Shown in pieces: positions 46,209 to 55,086 of a stretch of 64,000 nucleotides of DNA. The notes under the pieces are model-generated. The model did no database searches. It worked only from the letters and a program-made list of their open reading frames with translations, and was not told the DNA's origin. Positions within the stretch are counted from its first letter, which is position 1. Each line of letters opens with the position of its first letter. The DNA comes from Flavobacterium sp. N502536 (GTDB lineage Bacteria > Bacteroidota > Bacteroidia > Flavobacteriales > Flavobacteriaceae). Both the position numbers and the translations under genes were made by a program. The stretch covers positions 4,278,001 through 4,342,000 of the forward strand of contig NZ_CP110011.1 of assembly GCF_025947345.1 (NCBI RefSeq), written 5' to 3'.

Positions 46209-48260
46209 TCAAATATTTATTTTGGGATCGGTAAGTACATCATATAAAAACATCGGGGCTCTTTCGAAGTTTAACATCATATCTTTTAATTGCTCTAGAA
46301 CCATTTCTATTCGCTGCCTTGATTCTTTGCTTAAAGCAGAAAAGTTTCTGCTATGCCTCAATGATAAAGTATAGCGAAGAAGACTCGTGCAGGTGCTGAA
46401 CTGTCCTGTAGCGATAATGGCCTTGCGCACATTCTCTGTTCCTTCCGTTTCCTCTTCAGATGAAAACCATAATGTCGTGGGAGCGCTGTAGGCAATCTCT
46501 GCCAGGTCCTGCATTTGAGAAGTTAATCTGCAGTAAGTGAGGATATCTTTTTCAAAGTCTTCTTTTCGTCTGGTGTATTTTTCTTTGTCTTCATCTTCAG
46601 CGAAAACCTCAAAATCAGCATCTCTGCGATTTTTATCATTGGTATACGAGAGTCTGTAAATAGGATTATTTACATGTCGATACTTATAGTGCTCATTGCT
46701 GAAAAACTGATCGTAAATAAGACGGCGCACCTGTTTTAAGAAAACATCGCTAATCATGGTCTGAGCTGATTCTACCCTGGTATAAATCATATTTAAAATC
46801 TGCTCTGTTTTAACCCCTTTAAGGTATGCAATCATTCTTAAAATCGTTTTATTTCTAAAATTAGGTTCTGGGAAATAATGTGAATAAAGATCTTCCAAGG
46901 TATCACTGCTTAAAACCTGCGTAAACAATCTTGACCTGATTATACCCCTTATTTTATATTTTACATATACTATTGCGGCCAGAAGAAGCAGCAATACTGC
47001 TTCAGACAAAACTGATCCAAAGGAAATACCTTCAAGAAAAAGAATTAATATGGAAGCTATATTGAATGCAATAACACCATAAAATACAAATGAGAACCAT
47101 TTTTGGGTATTCTTTTGGTACAGTTTTAAAGTATTCCAATAGCTTTCAATGCTCTTTTGGTTCCAGATTTCCCCTTTTACTGCAGGTTCACTAAAGGGCT
47201 TCATATAAAAACTGGCAACGTCGCTTACCATCATTAAATCAAATCTGCTCTTAAAGGTCTTTTCCTCTTTTAGCGAATTCATTTTTTTTCTTTTATTGGC
47301 AAGCATTAAACTAATAAGTCCCTGATTATCACAGATTCCTCCATCCATCAAACCAAATTCACCCTTATCTACAAATTTTTTTTCATCAAAAGCCCTGCTG
47401 CTTTTAGAATTGGTGAGCTTGTACTGCTCTCCTTCCCTCCAGCTGTTTGTCTTTAATTCAACTGCCTGTTTTAAGTCTTCTATCTGCGGTCCATTGAAAT
47501 AAGAAAAATCCCGGGGAAAGATAATCGGTTCAAAACCTAGCGGAAAACAGGAAGAAGATGCCAAAATATCGCCCAGACGGATCTGTCTTAATGTTTTAAA
47601 AGAATTTTCAGAGTCTTTCCAATTAATGCCCATATTGCGGTTTCCCAGCTTACCGCCTTTTTTCTCTTTCCAGTTCTTTTGAGAGCCTTGAAAACGAAAA
47701 GAAAGTCCAGTATAAAATTCTGTGGCATTAAAACAAAATTCCTTTAAATGAGTTGTTTGATTACCTTGATCTTCAGACATAATAAAATCAAGGCATTTTT
47801 CATCTTCATTTAAAAAATCGAGCAGCGAAATATGATAAGCCCTTGCAAAAGCATTTATTGGATTGCGTTTTTTTTCTCCATCCTTCCAATAACTGTCTTG
47901 TTTTAAAATATCCAATGCCTGATGAATTAAAAATTCGCCAGTAAGCTTCTTGTTTAAATCTCCAAAAAAATCTCCGAATGATTTACCCTTCCGAAGTGCT
48001 GCCGTATACACCAGTAAGGTAATGGTTCCTCCTGAAGCTGATGAAATGAATTCAACTTTATCAAGAAGACGCAAAGTCTTCCCTCCCGGGTTATTGATTT
48101 TAAGAGCATCAAAAACGCTTAAAACTCCTAAACCGTATGCTGCTGCACGGAAACCTCCTCCCGATAAAGCAAATCCAATTGACTCAAAGGGATGCTGAGG
48201 AAAGGTGCATATATGATCGCCATCAAAAAATGTTTCTTCAGTAGTACTAGCTTCTTTCAT
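46209..48260 (-). CDS. membrane patatin-like phospholipase
   Basis: This 683-residue protein has an oxyanion loop SGGGFRAAAYG (33-43), nucleophile Ser76 in SSASGGT (the first Gly of GxSxG is Ser) and catalytic Asp306 in LMDGGICDNQG. Two TM helices follow at about 388-409 and 415-436, then a long helical C-terminal region. It probably attacks membrane lipids when active. It is the first gene of the operon with caspase, unknown protein and MBL hydrolase. The size and TM pair are unlike CBASS CapV. Confidence 0.87.
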   Translation of the reverse strand: MKEASTTEETFFDGDHICTFPQHPFESIGFALSGGGFRAAAYGLGVLSVFDALKINNPGGKTLRLLDKVEFISSASGGTITLLVYTAALRKGKSFGDFFGDLNKKLTGEFLIHQALDILKQDSYWKDGEKKRNPINAFARAYHISLLDFLNEDEKCLDFIMSEDQGNQTTHLKEFCFNATEFYTGLSFRFQGSQKNWKEKKGGKLGNRNMGINWKDSENSFKTLRQIRLGDILASSSCFPLGFEPIIFPRDFSYFNGPQIEDLKQAVELKTNSWREGEQYKLTNSKSSRAFDEKKFVDKGEFGLMDGGICDNQGLISLMLANKRKKMNSLKEEKTFKSRFDLMMVSDVASFYMKPFSEPAVKGEIWNQKSIESYWNTLKLYQKNTQKWFSFVFYGVIAFNIASILILFLEGISFGSVLSEAVLLLLLAAIVYVKYKIRGIIRSRLFTQVLSSDTLEDLYSHYFPEPNFRNKTILRMIAYLKGVKTEQILNMIYTRVESAQTMISDVFLKQVRRLIYDQFFSNEHYKYRHVNNPIYRLSYTNDKNRRDADFEVFAEDEDKEKYTRRKEDFEKDILTYCRLTSQMQDLAEIAYSAPTTLWFSSEEETEGTENVRKAIIATGQFSTCTSLLRYTLSLRHSRNFSALSKESRQRIEMVLEQLKDMMLNFERAPMFLYDVLTDPKINI

Positions 48261-48895
48261 AAAAGATTATTAAAGTGTTCAAAGCTATTTTAAGAATGTC
48301 ATTCCGATACTTGAAAATCATTCAGACTAAATAATCCAAAATAAAATAACAGTGGAATTATAATGCTACTACAAATCTAATATTAAAAAAAATAAGGCAT
48401 ACACGCAAAAATACCCCTTTTAATTTTAGAAACGTATTGATAACAAATAATCTTCTTATCTAAAGAGAAATAAGTCGATTTTTAACCTCAATCGAACGAC
48501 AATTAATGAATTAAATTAAATATTTTTATTTGTCCAGAAAATTAGCAAATCAAATGTCTAACAAAATTTCTTTTTATGAGATTAAAACCAGATGGATCTC
48601 TAATATCCTCACCAAATATTGATTTGAATAATCTTCGATTTATTGTATAATTTTACTAATAACCAAATCGTTTTCTTTAACAGTAATAAATTTTATTTTC
48701 AAGTTCTTATAAAAACAATTACACTTCAACAAGTTTAAATATAAATGTGTTTTAACATTTTTTAACGTTTAACCTCTACAGGACAAGCAAACCGTTTCTA
48801 AATGAAAAATTAAAATAATTATCTTACAAATTAACTTAAAAGTAAGCCAATTTCTTTAAATCTTGCATAAAATGATTTGGATTTTGTATCGTAGG
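48261..48895. other. A/T-rich non-coding end of the island
   Basis: About 635 bp upstream of the patatin operon show no ORF, no tRNA and no repeat that I can see. They must include the operon promoter near 48300. The end of this stretch lies at the presumed right island border. Confidence 0.4.
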
Positions 48896-48938
48896 GGTCA
48901 CAAAAATCCCATTTCTTACGAAGTGGGATTTTTTTTGC
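48896..48938 (+). repeat. Putative attR: GGTCAC with displaced tRNA-Arg terminator
   Basis: GGTCAC (48896-48901) is followed by AAAAATCCCATTTC/GAAGTGGGATTTTT-type hairpin and by GCTCTTTAG. After the intact tRNA-Arg at position 101 the order is GGTCAC, the same hairpin and GCCCTTTAG. No tRNA body lies in front here. It looks like the native tRNA 3' end moved away by the island. Confidence 0.6.
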
Positions 48939-48982
48939 TCTTTAGTTCTGTATGACGCAAAGTATATAGTCTTTAAAAAAAA

Positions 48983-49711
48983 TTAAATTTCGAATCGTTC
49001 TATCCTCTCAAAAAAATCATTTCTGTAGGTATCACCAATTGGAAGGCATTTCCCTGAAACCCAGACTTCATTATTGTCTGTTTTTTCAATTTTGCCGATG
49101 GCGACGATAAATGATTTATGAATCTTTACAAACTGGTTACTAGGCAGGTTTTCTTCAAAATATTTTAAAGTATTGTAGGTTACCACCTGTTCGGATGAAG
49201 TATGCAGTACTACATAATTTTTTATGCTCTCTAAATAATTGATAGCTCTGACCTCAATACGCTGATAGCGTTTTTTCCCATCGGTTTTGACAAAAAAGTA
49301 ATCGTCAATGTTCGTTTGCACAGGTGTATTTACAACGGTATGTTCTATTTGCTGTTTGCGAACTTTTTCTACAGCTACAATAAAACGTTCAAATGCTATG
49401 GGTTTGAGAAGATAATCTATTGCATTCACTTCAAAACCTTCTATTGCAAATTGTGGGTAAGCAGTAGTAAATACGATTTTTACCTTGTCCTTAATAATTG
49501 CTGAAAGCTGTATACCGTTAAGATCAGGCATTTGTATATCGAGAAACACCACATCAGGTTTGTGTTTTTCTATGAGCACAAGTGCATCTAAAGCCCGCGT
49601 GCAGCTGGCAATACATTTTATTCCCTGAAGCTGCTCGAAATATTTTTGAAGCAGACGTATCGCAGGAGGTTCGTCATCTACAATTATAGCAGTAAGGTAA
49701 TCGCTCATCAA
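48983..49711 (-). CDS. LytTR-family response regulator
   Basis: This 242-residue protein has a receiver domain (IIVDDEPPAIRLL, Asp58 in FLDIQMP, Lys in LLKPI) and a C-terminal LytTR DNA-binding domain (from about 140: FFVKTDGKKRYQRIEVRAINYLESIKNY, FVKIHKSFIVAIGKIEK). It overlaps the kinase gene by four bases. This pair is common in Bacteroidota and often controls a nearby transport gene, here perhaps the divergent outer membrane barrel gene. Confidence 0.92.
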   Translation of the reverse strand: MMSDYLTAIIVDDEPPAIRLLQKYFEQLQGIKCIASCTRALDALVLIEKHKPDVVFLDIQMPDLNGIQLSAIIKDKVKIVFTTAYPQFAIEGFEVNAIDYLLKPIAFERFIVAVEKVRKQQIEHTVVNTPVQTNIDDYFFVKTDGKKRYQRIEVRAINYLESIKNYVVLHTSSEQVVTYNTLKYFEENLPSNQFVKIHKSFIVAIGKIEKTDNNEVWVSGKCLPIGDTYRNDFFERIERFEI

Positions 49712-50763
49712 CTCAAAGGCATATTTAGGGTTACTTTGTGGCAGCTATCATCTTTTAAAATAATAAGAGTATGGTTATCAGGATACATTAAACGCAGTCG
49801 CTGGCTTATGTTTTTGTTTCCTACACCGTGCTCATCATAGCTTTTAGTAATTCGGTATTTATTGTCTGATGTAAATATAAGTCTTCCGTTTTCAATTTTC
49901 AGCTTTATCGTTACGGGATTTTCAAAATCATCGCTGACGCCATGCTTAAGCGCATTTTCAAGAAAATGAATCAGCATTAACGACGGTATTCTGTAATTAC
50001 CCAAATTATCAGGATGTATAAAATCTATGGCCACCATACCATCAAAACGTCTTTTAAACAGATCGATATAATTTTGCAGGAACATCGTTTCGTCTTTGAG
50101 CAGCACCATATCATTTTCGCTTTCATACGTAACATAACGCAGCATTTCCGATAGTTTCATTATATCGGCGGCTACTTCCGGGTTAGTGTCATACAAATCG
50201 GAGTAGAAACCATTCAGCGAGTTAAATAAAAAGTGCGGACTGAGCTGGTTTTTTAAAGCCTGTAGTTCAGCGTATTTCTTTTCTAAAGTCAGCTGGTTCA
50301 CCTGGGCACTGGTATTCCAAAGATATTTCAAAAAGTAACCTACCAGACTAAACAACAGCACTCTTATAGAAAAATACGAATTATCATAAATATAGTACAG
50401 CGGCGTCAAGGTTCTCATATTGTAATTGTGCCTGCCTGTTATTTCAAAAAGCAACATTTCCTCATAAGCAAAACGCAATAAGGGAAAAAGAATAATTAGG
50501 CTGAATTGCGCCAGGATCAATAGATACCATTTTTTAAAGGGAATTGTTCTGGGGCAGATAATAAGATAGTTGAGATAAAAAATCAGCAGTTCTAACGACA
50601 CAAAACCAATGTTTTGCAACATACTCCATGGATTGTCTAAATCCTTATATATTGTTATGCTTTTTAGCAGTTGGTCCAGCCCCACAAATAAGGTCCAGAA
50701 CAAAATGTGATACAGTATTTCCTTTTTTCTGCTCATACTGCTAAAGTAATTCTTTTCGATCAT
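49708..50763 (-). CDS. LytS-type sensor histidine kinase
   Basis: This 351-residue kinase has four or more N-terminal TM helices (to about 160), a coiled coil, and a His_kinase domain with the phospho-acceptor in LKNQLSPHFLFNSLNG and a short ATPase end (LENALKHGVSDDF). No separate sensor domain is seen, so the membrane part senses the signal. It is transcribed with the LytTR regulator and divergent from the barrel gene at 50938. Confidence 0.92.
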   Translation of the reverse strand: MIEKNYFSSMSRKKEILYHILFWTLFVGLDQLLKSITIYKDLDNPWSMLQNIGFVSLELLIFYLNYLIICPRTIPFKKWYLLILAQFSLIILFPLLRFAYEEMLLFEITGRHNYNMRTLTPLYYIYDNSYFSIRVLLFSLVGYFLKYLWNTSAQVNQLTLEKKYAELQALKNQLSPHFLFNSLNGFYSDLYDTNPEVAADIMKLSEMLRYVTYESENDMVLLKDETMFLQNYIDLFKRRFDGMVAIDFIHPDNLGNYRIPSLMLIHFLENALKHGVSDDFENPVTIKLKIENGRLIFTSDNKYRITKSYDEHGVGNKNISQRLRLMYPDNHTLIILKDDSCHKVTLNMPLS

Positions 50764-50937
50764 AAAGGCAACTTCACTGGCTTAACAGGATTAATTGCAG
50801 GATAAACAATAGAGATTGCACAACGAAATACAAAACGAGATGCAGCTTAGGTTTTGTTTTATAAAATAAGCAATTGGTACTGAATCAATTTTGAAGAAAA
50901 ATAAACAGAGTAACATTACAGCGTAAATCAATCCAAC

Positions 50938-53316
50938 ATGAAAAAACTACTGTTTATAACCGCCACGCTTTTATTACCTTTGATTAATCTGGCACAAACA
51001 ACGATTAAAGGTACTGTAAAAGATCAAAATAACACCACCCCCATTCCCTTTGCATCAGTATCTGTTACTGACGAAAATCAAAAAAAAATAGCTGCCACAG
51101 AAACGGATAAAACTGGTCATTACGCTTTACCCCTTCCCGCTTCCTTTACATATGGCAGTCTCTTAGTAACTTGCCTTGGTTATACCAAATACAGTCAAGA
51201 AATTAAAGCTCCCAGCCTGCCAGATATCCTGGATATTATGTTGGTACAGGATCACAACCAACTTAAGGAAGTGGTTGTGGATACCCGTAAAAATGCAATT
51301 ACCATAAAAGGGGATAAAACAATATTTGATGTTGATGCCTCTGGTGTAGGAAATGGGAACAACGGACTTGAAACCATAGCCAGGGTGCCGGGTATGCGTC
51401 TTGACAAAGACCAAAACCTTGTTTACCGCGGCAGTAAGGACATACAGGTTATGATTAACGGTCGAAAAAGTCTGCTTTCGGGAGATGCCCTGCGAGAATA
51501 TATACGCTCCTTAAAGGGCTCGGACCTAAAATCAATTGAGATAATAGCACAGCCCTCTTCAAGGTATGAAGCAGCAGGGACAGCAGGAATAATAAACATT
51601 GCTCTGAAGAAAAGCAGTGCCACAGGTTTATCGGGGAGTATTTATTCTTCAGCTTACAAAGGCGACTATTTTAAAAGCAGACAAGGTAGAAGATTGTTTT
51701 ATAACGATTCTCTTTGGACGTTTACTGCAAATGGATCTTACTACAATGGAAAATCTGTCAATTACAGGCATATCAAACAGAACATTAACACCGAAGGAAC
51801 TGAAAAGATCATAGACCAATACAACACCTGGCTGCCGGTTACTACATTGTCCAGTATGAACTTCGCTGTAGAGAGAAAACTAACTAAAAACCAGATTATA
51901 AGCACCGAATGGCAGTTTTACAACGAAAAAAGTAAAGAAACGACCAAGGGCTATACCAATGAATATCTTAACAGCACTTTGCAGAACACGGTTGATCTCA
52001 GTCAGTTTTTTAAAGTTCCGGAGAAACGCGTTTCCGGGAATGTGTTTTATAATTTTACCTCCGACAGCCTTACGACAAAACTTGATGTGCAGGCCAACTT
52101 TTTACAGTTTAGTAAGAAGAAAAACGGAGTACAGCTTAATGATTATGCAGATGGTGCTTTTATGGAGCTTGCTGGTGAGAACAAAACCTCTTACACTATC
52201 GCTAATCTGCAGGCTGATTTTCGTCACAAGCTCTCAAAAAAAATCAATTTTGAAGTTGGTGCCAAGTACTCTTATGTAAAAATGGACTATTACAACCGCT
52301 ATACGACCAACAATACAGCACTATTGTTTATACCCGACAGTTTACTGGTCAATGACTTTAAATATGATGAAAAACTGCTTTCCGGATATGCCCAGGCGTC
52401 CGGTGAATTTGGTAGATGGAACCTGCAGGCAGGAATGCGCACGGAATATTACAACTTTACAGCAGTCTCTCAAATAAATTCGAAAGTAAACAAAGGTAAT
52501 TACGTTAATTTATTCCCGTCTTTTTCCTTTGGTTACAAGCAGGAAAACAATCAGTATCAGTTTAGCTACAGTAAACGTATCGGCCGACCGAATTACCTGT
52601 CGCTGAACCCGTATTACGAATATATAGATGCTTATACCCTGAACATTGGAAATCCGGCACTAAAACCGCAATATTACGACAGTTTTGAACTGAGTTACAT
52701 CTACAAGAGTAAGCTGAATCTGAGTCTTTACGGCTATCTTTATAAAGACGGCTTTATTCAGGTTATAGACTACCAGCGTGACCAAAACTATAATATTACC
52801 TATGATGCCAATGCGACCAAAGGCAGCAGGTTTGGCTTTTCAGCATCTACGCCCTTCCAACCTGCCGACTGGTGGTCAATGCAGTTGAGTTTAGACACCT
52901 ATTTGACCGGGGAGAAATCGGAAATAAAAAACTTCTCCTATAGCGGAACAGGTTTCGGCTACGATCTTAATTTTTATCAGAGTGCAGACTTAAAAGGCAA
53001 CTGGAAACTAACCATGAACTGTTTCTACAATGGGCGCTCTACCACGCCAAGCGGTTTTTCAAAAGCTACCTATGACATGAGCTTTACCGCTAAAAAAAGT
53101 TTGATGGACAAAAAACTGGTAGTAGAAGGTGGCTGTACAAACCTATTAAAAAGAAGTCTCTACAACGAAACCACTAGAATTAACCATGTATCAACCGACT
53201 GGACGAATCGTTGGGAAACACGCAATTTTTATGTGCAACTCACCTACTATTTTGGTTCAGGAAAAAATAAAGAAGTGAAAGCTACCTCACTAAAAGAGGA
53301 AACTAAAAGAATGTAA
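50938..53316 (+). CDS. outer membrane beta-barrel receptor (TonB-dependent family)
   Basis: This 792-residue protein has a signal peptide (KKLLFITATLLLPLINLAQ), a carboxypeptidase-like regulatory domain (TTIKGTVKDQNNTTPIPFASV), a plug (GLETIARVPGMRLDKDQNLVYRGSKDIQVMINGRKSLLSGD) and a barrel, in the same OMP_b-brl_3 family as 22242. A basic tail after the last strand (YYFGSGKNKEVKATS) is unusual. It is divergent from LytS, 174 bp away, and probably under its control. Confidence 0.9.
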   Translation: MKKLLFITATLLLPLINLAQTTIKGTVKDQNNTTPIPFASVSVTDENQKKIAATETDKTGHYALPLPASFTYGSLLVTCLGYTKYSQEIKAPSLPDILDIMLVQDHNQLKEVVVDTRKNAITIKGDKTIFDVDASGVGNGNNGLETIARVPGMRLDKDQNLVYRGSKDIQVMINGRKSLLSGDALREYIRSLKGSDLKSIEIIAQPSSRYEAAGTAGIINIALKKSSATGLSGSIYSSAYKGDYFKSRQGRRLFYNDSLWTFTANGSYYNGKSVNYRHIKQNINTEGTEKIIDQYNTWLPVTTLSSMNFAVERKLTKNQIISTEWQFYNEKSKETTKGYTNEYLNSTLQNTVDLSQFFKVPEKRVSGNVFYNFTSDSLTTKLDVQANFLQFSKKKNGVQLNDYADGAFMELAGENKTSYTIANLQADFRHKLSKKINFEVGAKYSYVKMDYYNRYTTNNTALLFIPDSLLVNDFKYDEKLLSGYAQASGEFGRWNLQAGMRTEYYNFTAVSQINSKVNKGNYVNLFPSFSFGYKQENNQYQFSYSKRIGRPNYLSLNPYYEYIDAYTLNIGNPALKPQYYDSFELSYIYKSKLNLSLYGYLYKDGFIQVIDYQRDQNYNITYDANATKGSRFGFSASTPFQPADWWSMQLSLDTYLTGEKSEIKNFSYSGTGFGYDLNFYQSADLKGNWKLTMNCFYNGRSTTPSGFSKATYDMSFTAKKSLMDKKLVVEGGCTNLLKRSLYNETTRINHVSTDWTNRWETRNFYVQLTYYFGSGKNKEVKATSLKEETKRM

Positions 53317-53515
53317 AACGAGAGCACACGTTTAATATTAATCCAATAGGCAAATTTATCCAACTTCAAGAAAAAAAAATTACAATAAGACAAGTATACG
53401 TTAAAAGAAAAAGATAAAATGACATTAAGACTTTAAAAAATGAATTAGTTAATAAAAAAATCATTTATAAAAACATATAAATTCAGAATAAAGAGATTCT
53501 AAAGTTTTTTTTGTG

Positions 53516-53959
53516 CTAACTACTTTTTTGAGTAAATAATTCCTTTCCATCACTAAAAATTACTATACCATAATCCTTACTAATAACTATTGTATAGATA
53601 ACATTCGGCAAAAGCGAACCATATAATGCAGTTCTATATCTACTGCCATAGTTATTTTTAACTTTTAGCTCTTTTTTTATAGGTGTCGAAAAATACTGAG
53701 AAATATGAGTTAATGAAAGATCTTCTGATAATAGATGAAATCCATCTTGATAGATGCTTTCAGAAGATGAAACTTCAATTAGTACTTTCAAAATATTTTC
53801 ATAATTCACTACCGGTAATGTAAATGGTATTTTTTTTTCATTTAACGGTATAACAGGTAAATCATCAAAATCATTATATACTACTAATCCAATACCTTCA
53901 AACTTTGCACTCTTTTGACCATTAAAATCAGTACAAAGTTTTATTATTTTTTCTATCAT
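53516..53959 (-). CDS. DisA_N-like (diadenylate cyclase fold) protein of the CBASS operon
   Basis: The 147-residue protein aligns by eye with the DisA_N/DacA cyclase domain: DG at 72-73 (family DGA, here DGF), GSRYRTALYGS at 105-115 (family G-T-R-H-R-A-A), IYTIVISKDYGIVIFSDGKEL (family TIIVSEETG..S.A..G.L). The RHR His is Tyr and the DGA Ala is Phe, so catalysis is doubtful; it might bind a nucleotide. It is the last gene of the operon, six bases behind the 2TM-barrel effector. I know of no CBASS role for such a protein. Confidence 0.6.
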   Translation of the reverse strand: MIEKIIKLCTDFNGQKSAKFEGIGLVVYNDFDDLPVIPLNEKKIPFTLPVVNYENILKVLIEVSSSESIYQDGFHLLSEDLSLTHISQYFSTPIKKELKVKNNYGSRYRTALYGSLLPNVIYTIVISKDYGIVIFSDGKELFTQKSS

Positions 53960-53965
53960 AAAAAT

Positions 53966-54598
53966 TTAAATTAACCTACCTAATAACTTTTTTTGAGCGT
54001 ATGTAACTTTAATTGTACCGTTATTATTTCTTTGATTATAATACACTCCATCTAAAGTTTTTATATCTTTAAAATATTTTAATTGAGCTGTACCAAGATG
54101 ATTATTAAGATCAAATAAAGGGGCCGTTTCATTAGAAAAAATATAAAAAACACTAAAAATATCATTGTCCTCACATTTAATTTGTTCAACTTTACTTTCG
54201 GAACTGGAGGTATTGAGATTCGTACCAATATCGCCAAAATATGAATATATATGTAATCTTGATGCGGTTTGCTTAATTTCCATAACGCATGTTTTTCTCA
54301 CTGGAATGCCTGAAATTTGAAAGCTAGATATAACTTCACCAACATAACGCCCATTTAAGTTTGGTATATTAATAAGCCATTCAAATATTTTATACTTCCA
54401 GCCAAACTTATCTATTAGTATTATTGTTGACGTAATTAATGTAATTGTCGAAAAAACCCCTACATATGCATAGGCATCATTCAGAATTTTATATTTAATA
54501 ATAAAATTTTCTATATATTTTGAAATCCAATTATAAAAAACTGAAAGTACTAATATGGTGGCTACTAAATAATTTGTTTTGTAATATTTTAAATTCAA
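53966..54598 (-). CDS. Cap15-like 2TM beta-barrel CBASS effector
   Basis: In this 210-residue protein two N-terminal TM helices (about 8-25 and 43-63) precede a beta-rich domain starting LNGRYVGEVISS, with METIKQTASRLHIYSYF-like strands and the end LDGVYYNQRNNNGTIKVTYAQKK. This is the SMODS-associated 2TM beta-strand-rich effector layout (Cap15), whose barrel binds a cyclic dinucleotide and whose helices disrupt the inner membrane. It is 11 bases after cap3, within the operon that already has a CapV effector. Confidence 0.78.
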   Translation of the reverse strand: MNLKYYKTNYLVATILVLSVFYNWISKYIENFIIKYKILNDAYAYVGVFSTITLITSTIILIDKFGWKYKIFEWLINIPNLNGRYVGEVISSFQISGIPVRKTCVMEIKQTASRLHIYSYFGDIGTNLNTSSSESKVEQIKCEDNDIFSVFYIFSNETAPLFDLNNHLGTAQLKYFKDIKTLDGVYYNQRNNNGTIKVTYAQKKLLGRLI

Positions 54599-54609
54599 AA
54601 TAGAAGTAT

Positions 54610-55086
54610 TTAAAGTTCGTCAAATTTAACCTTTTTTTTAGTCTTAATTCCATTTTCATCAACAGATGAGATGTAAATTCCCTTTCTTCCAATTATCATC
54701 ATAAAAATTATTTGAGAGTTAAGAATATTTCCCGTCATCTGTTGTAATATAGATTTTTCATCGAGACTGGATGGTATAGGAAAGTCTTCGGGATGTGTAT
54801 GCCATTCACCCAAATAAATCTTTTTACCATTACTTTCTTTAAAAAATTGATTTAATACATTTTGGGCATTTTTTATAGATCTAGTAAAGTTATAACGACT
54901 AGACTTATCATAGCTACTAGGAAATGAAACATCAGTAATTGAATAAGTATTATCTTCTATATAGAAACCAATTAATATACCACCCGATTCAGGCTTTTGT
55001 AAATCATCTTGTATAAATTTTTTCAAATCTTCCAATACATTTCTAGATATTTTTACAAAAAGATTTCCTAAAATAAATTCAATCAT
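54610..55086 (-). CDS. cap3: CBASS Cap3, JAMM/MPN isopeptidase
   Basis: This 158-residue protein has the JAMM zinc site: Glu34 in PESGG, His96 and His98 in EWHTHPE, and Asp109 in SSLDEKS. Cap3 removes Cap2-made conjugates from the cyclase C-terminus. It overlaps the Cap2 stop by four bases (ATGA type), so both are translated together. The length is that of known Cap3. Confidence 0.93.
   Translation of the reverse strand: MIEFILGNLFVKISRNVLEDLKKFIQDDLQKPESGGILIGFYIEDNTYSITDVSFPSSYDKSSRYNFTRSIKNAQNVLNQFFKESNGKKIYLGEWHTHPEDFPIPSSLDEKSILQQMTGNILNSQIIFMMIIGRKGIYISSVDENGIKTKKKVKFDEL

Larger units (their letters stand above)
24899..48901. mobile_element. Putative tRNA-Arg genomic island (about 24 kb)
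   Basis: The left edge is the 3' end of tRNA-Arg(ACG), with a serine recombinase and its small companion just inside. The right edge is GGTCAC plus a hairpin nearly identical to the one after the intact tRNA-Arg at 101-143. The cargo is defence-like and several genes are broken. No conjugation or mobilisation genes are seen, so it is an integrated but not self-transferring element. Serine recombinases often use short cores, so a six-base core is plausible but not proven. Confidence 0.5.

Noticed and set aside
24899..48901. Integrative conjugative element
   Set aside because: No relaxase, coupling protein or Tra genes are present; only the recombinase supports mobility.
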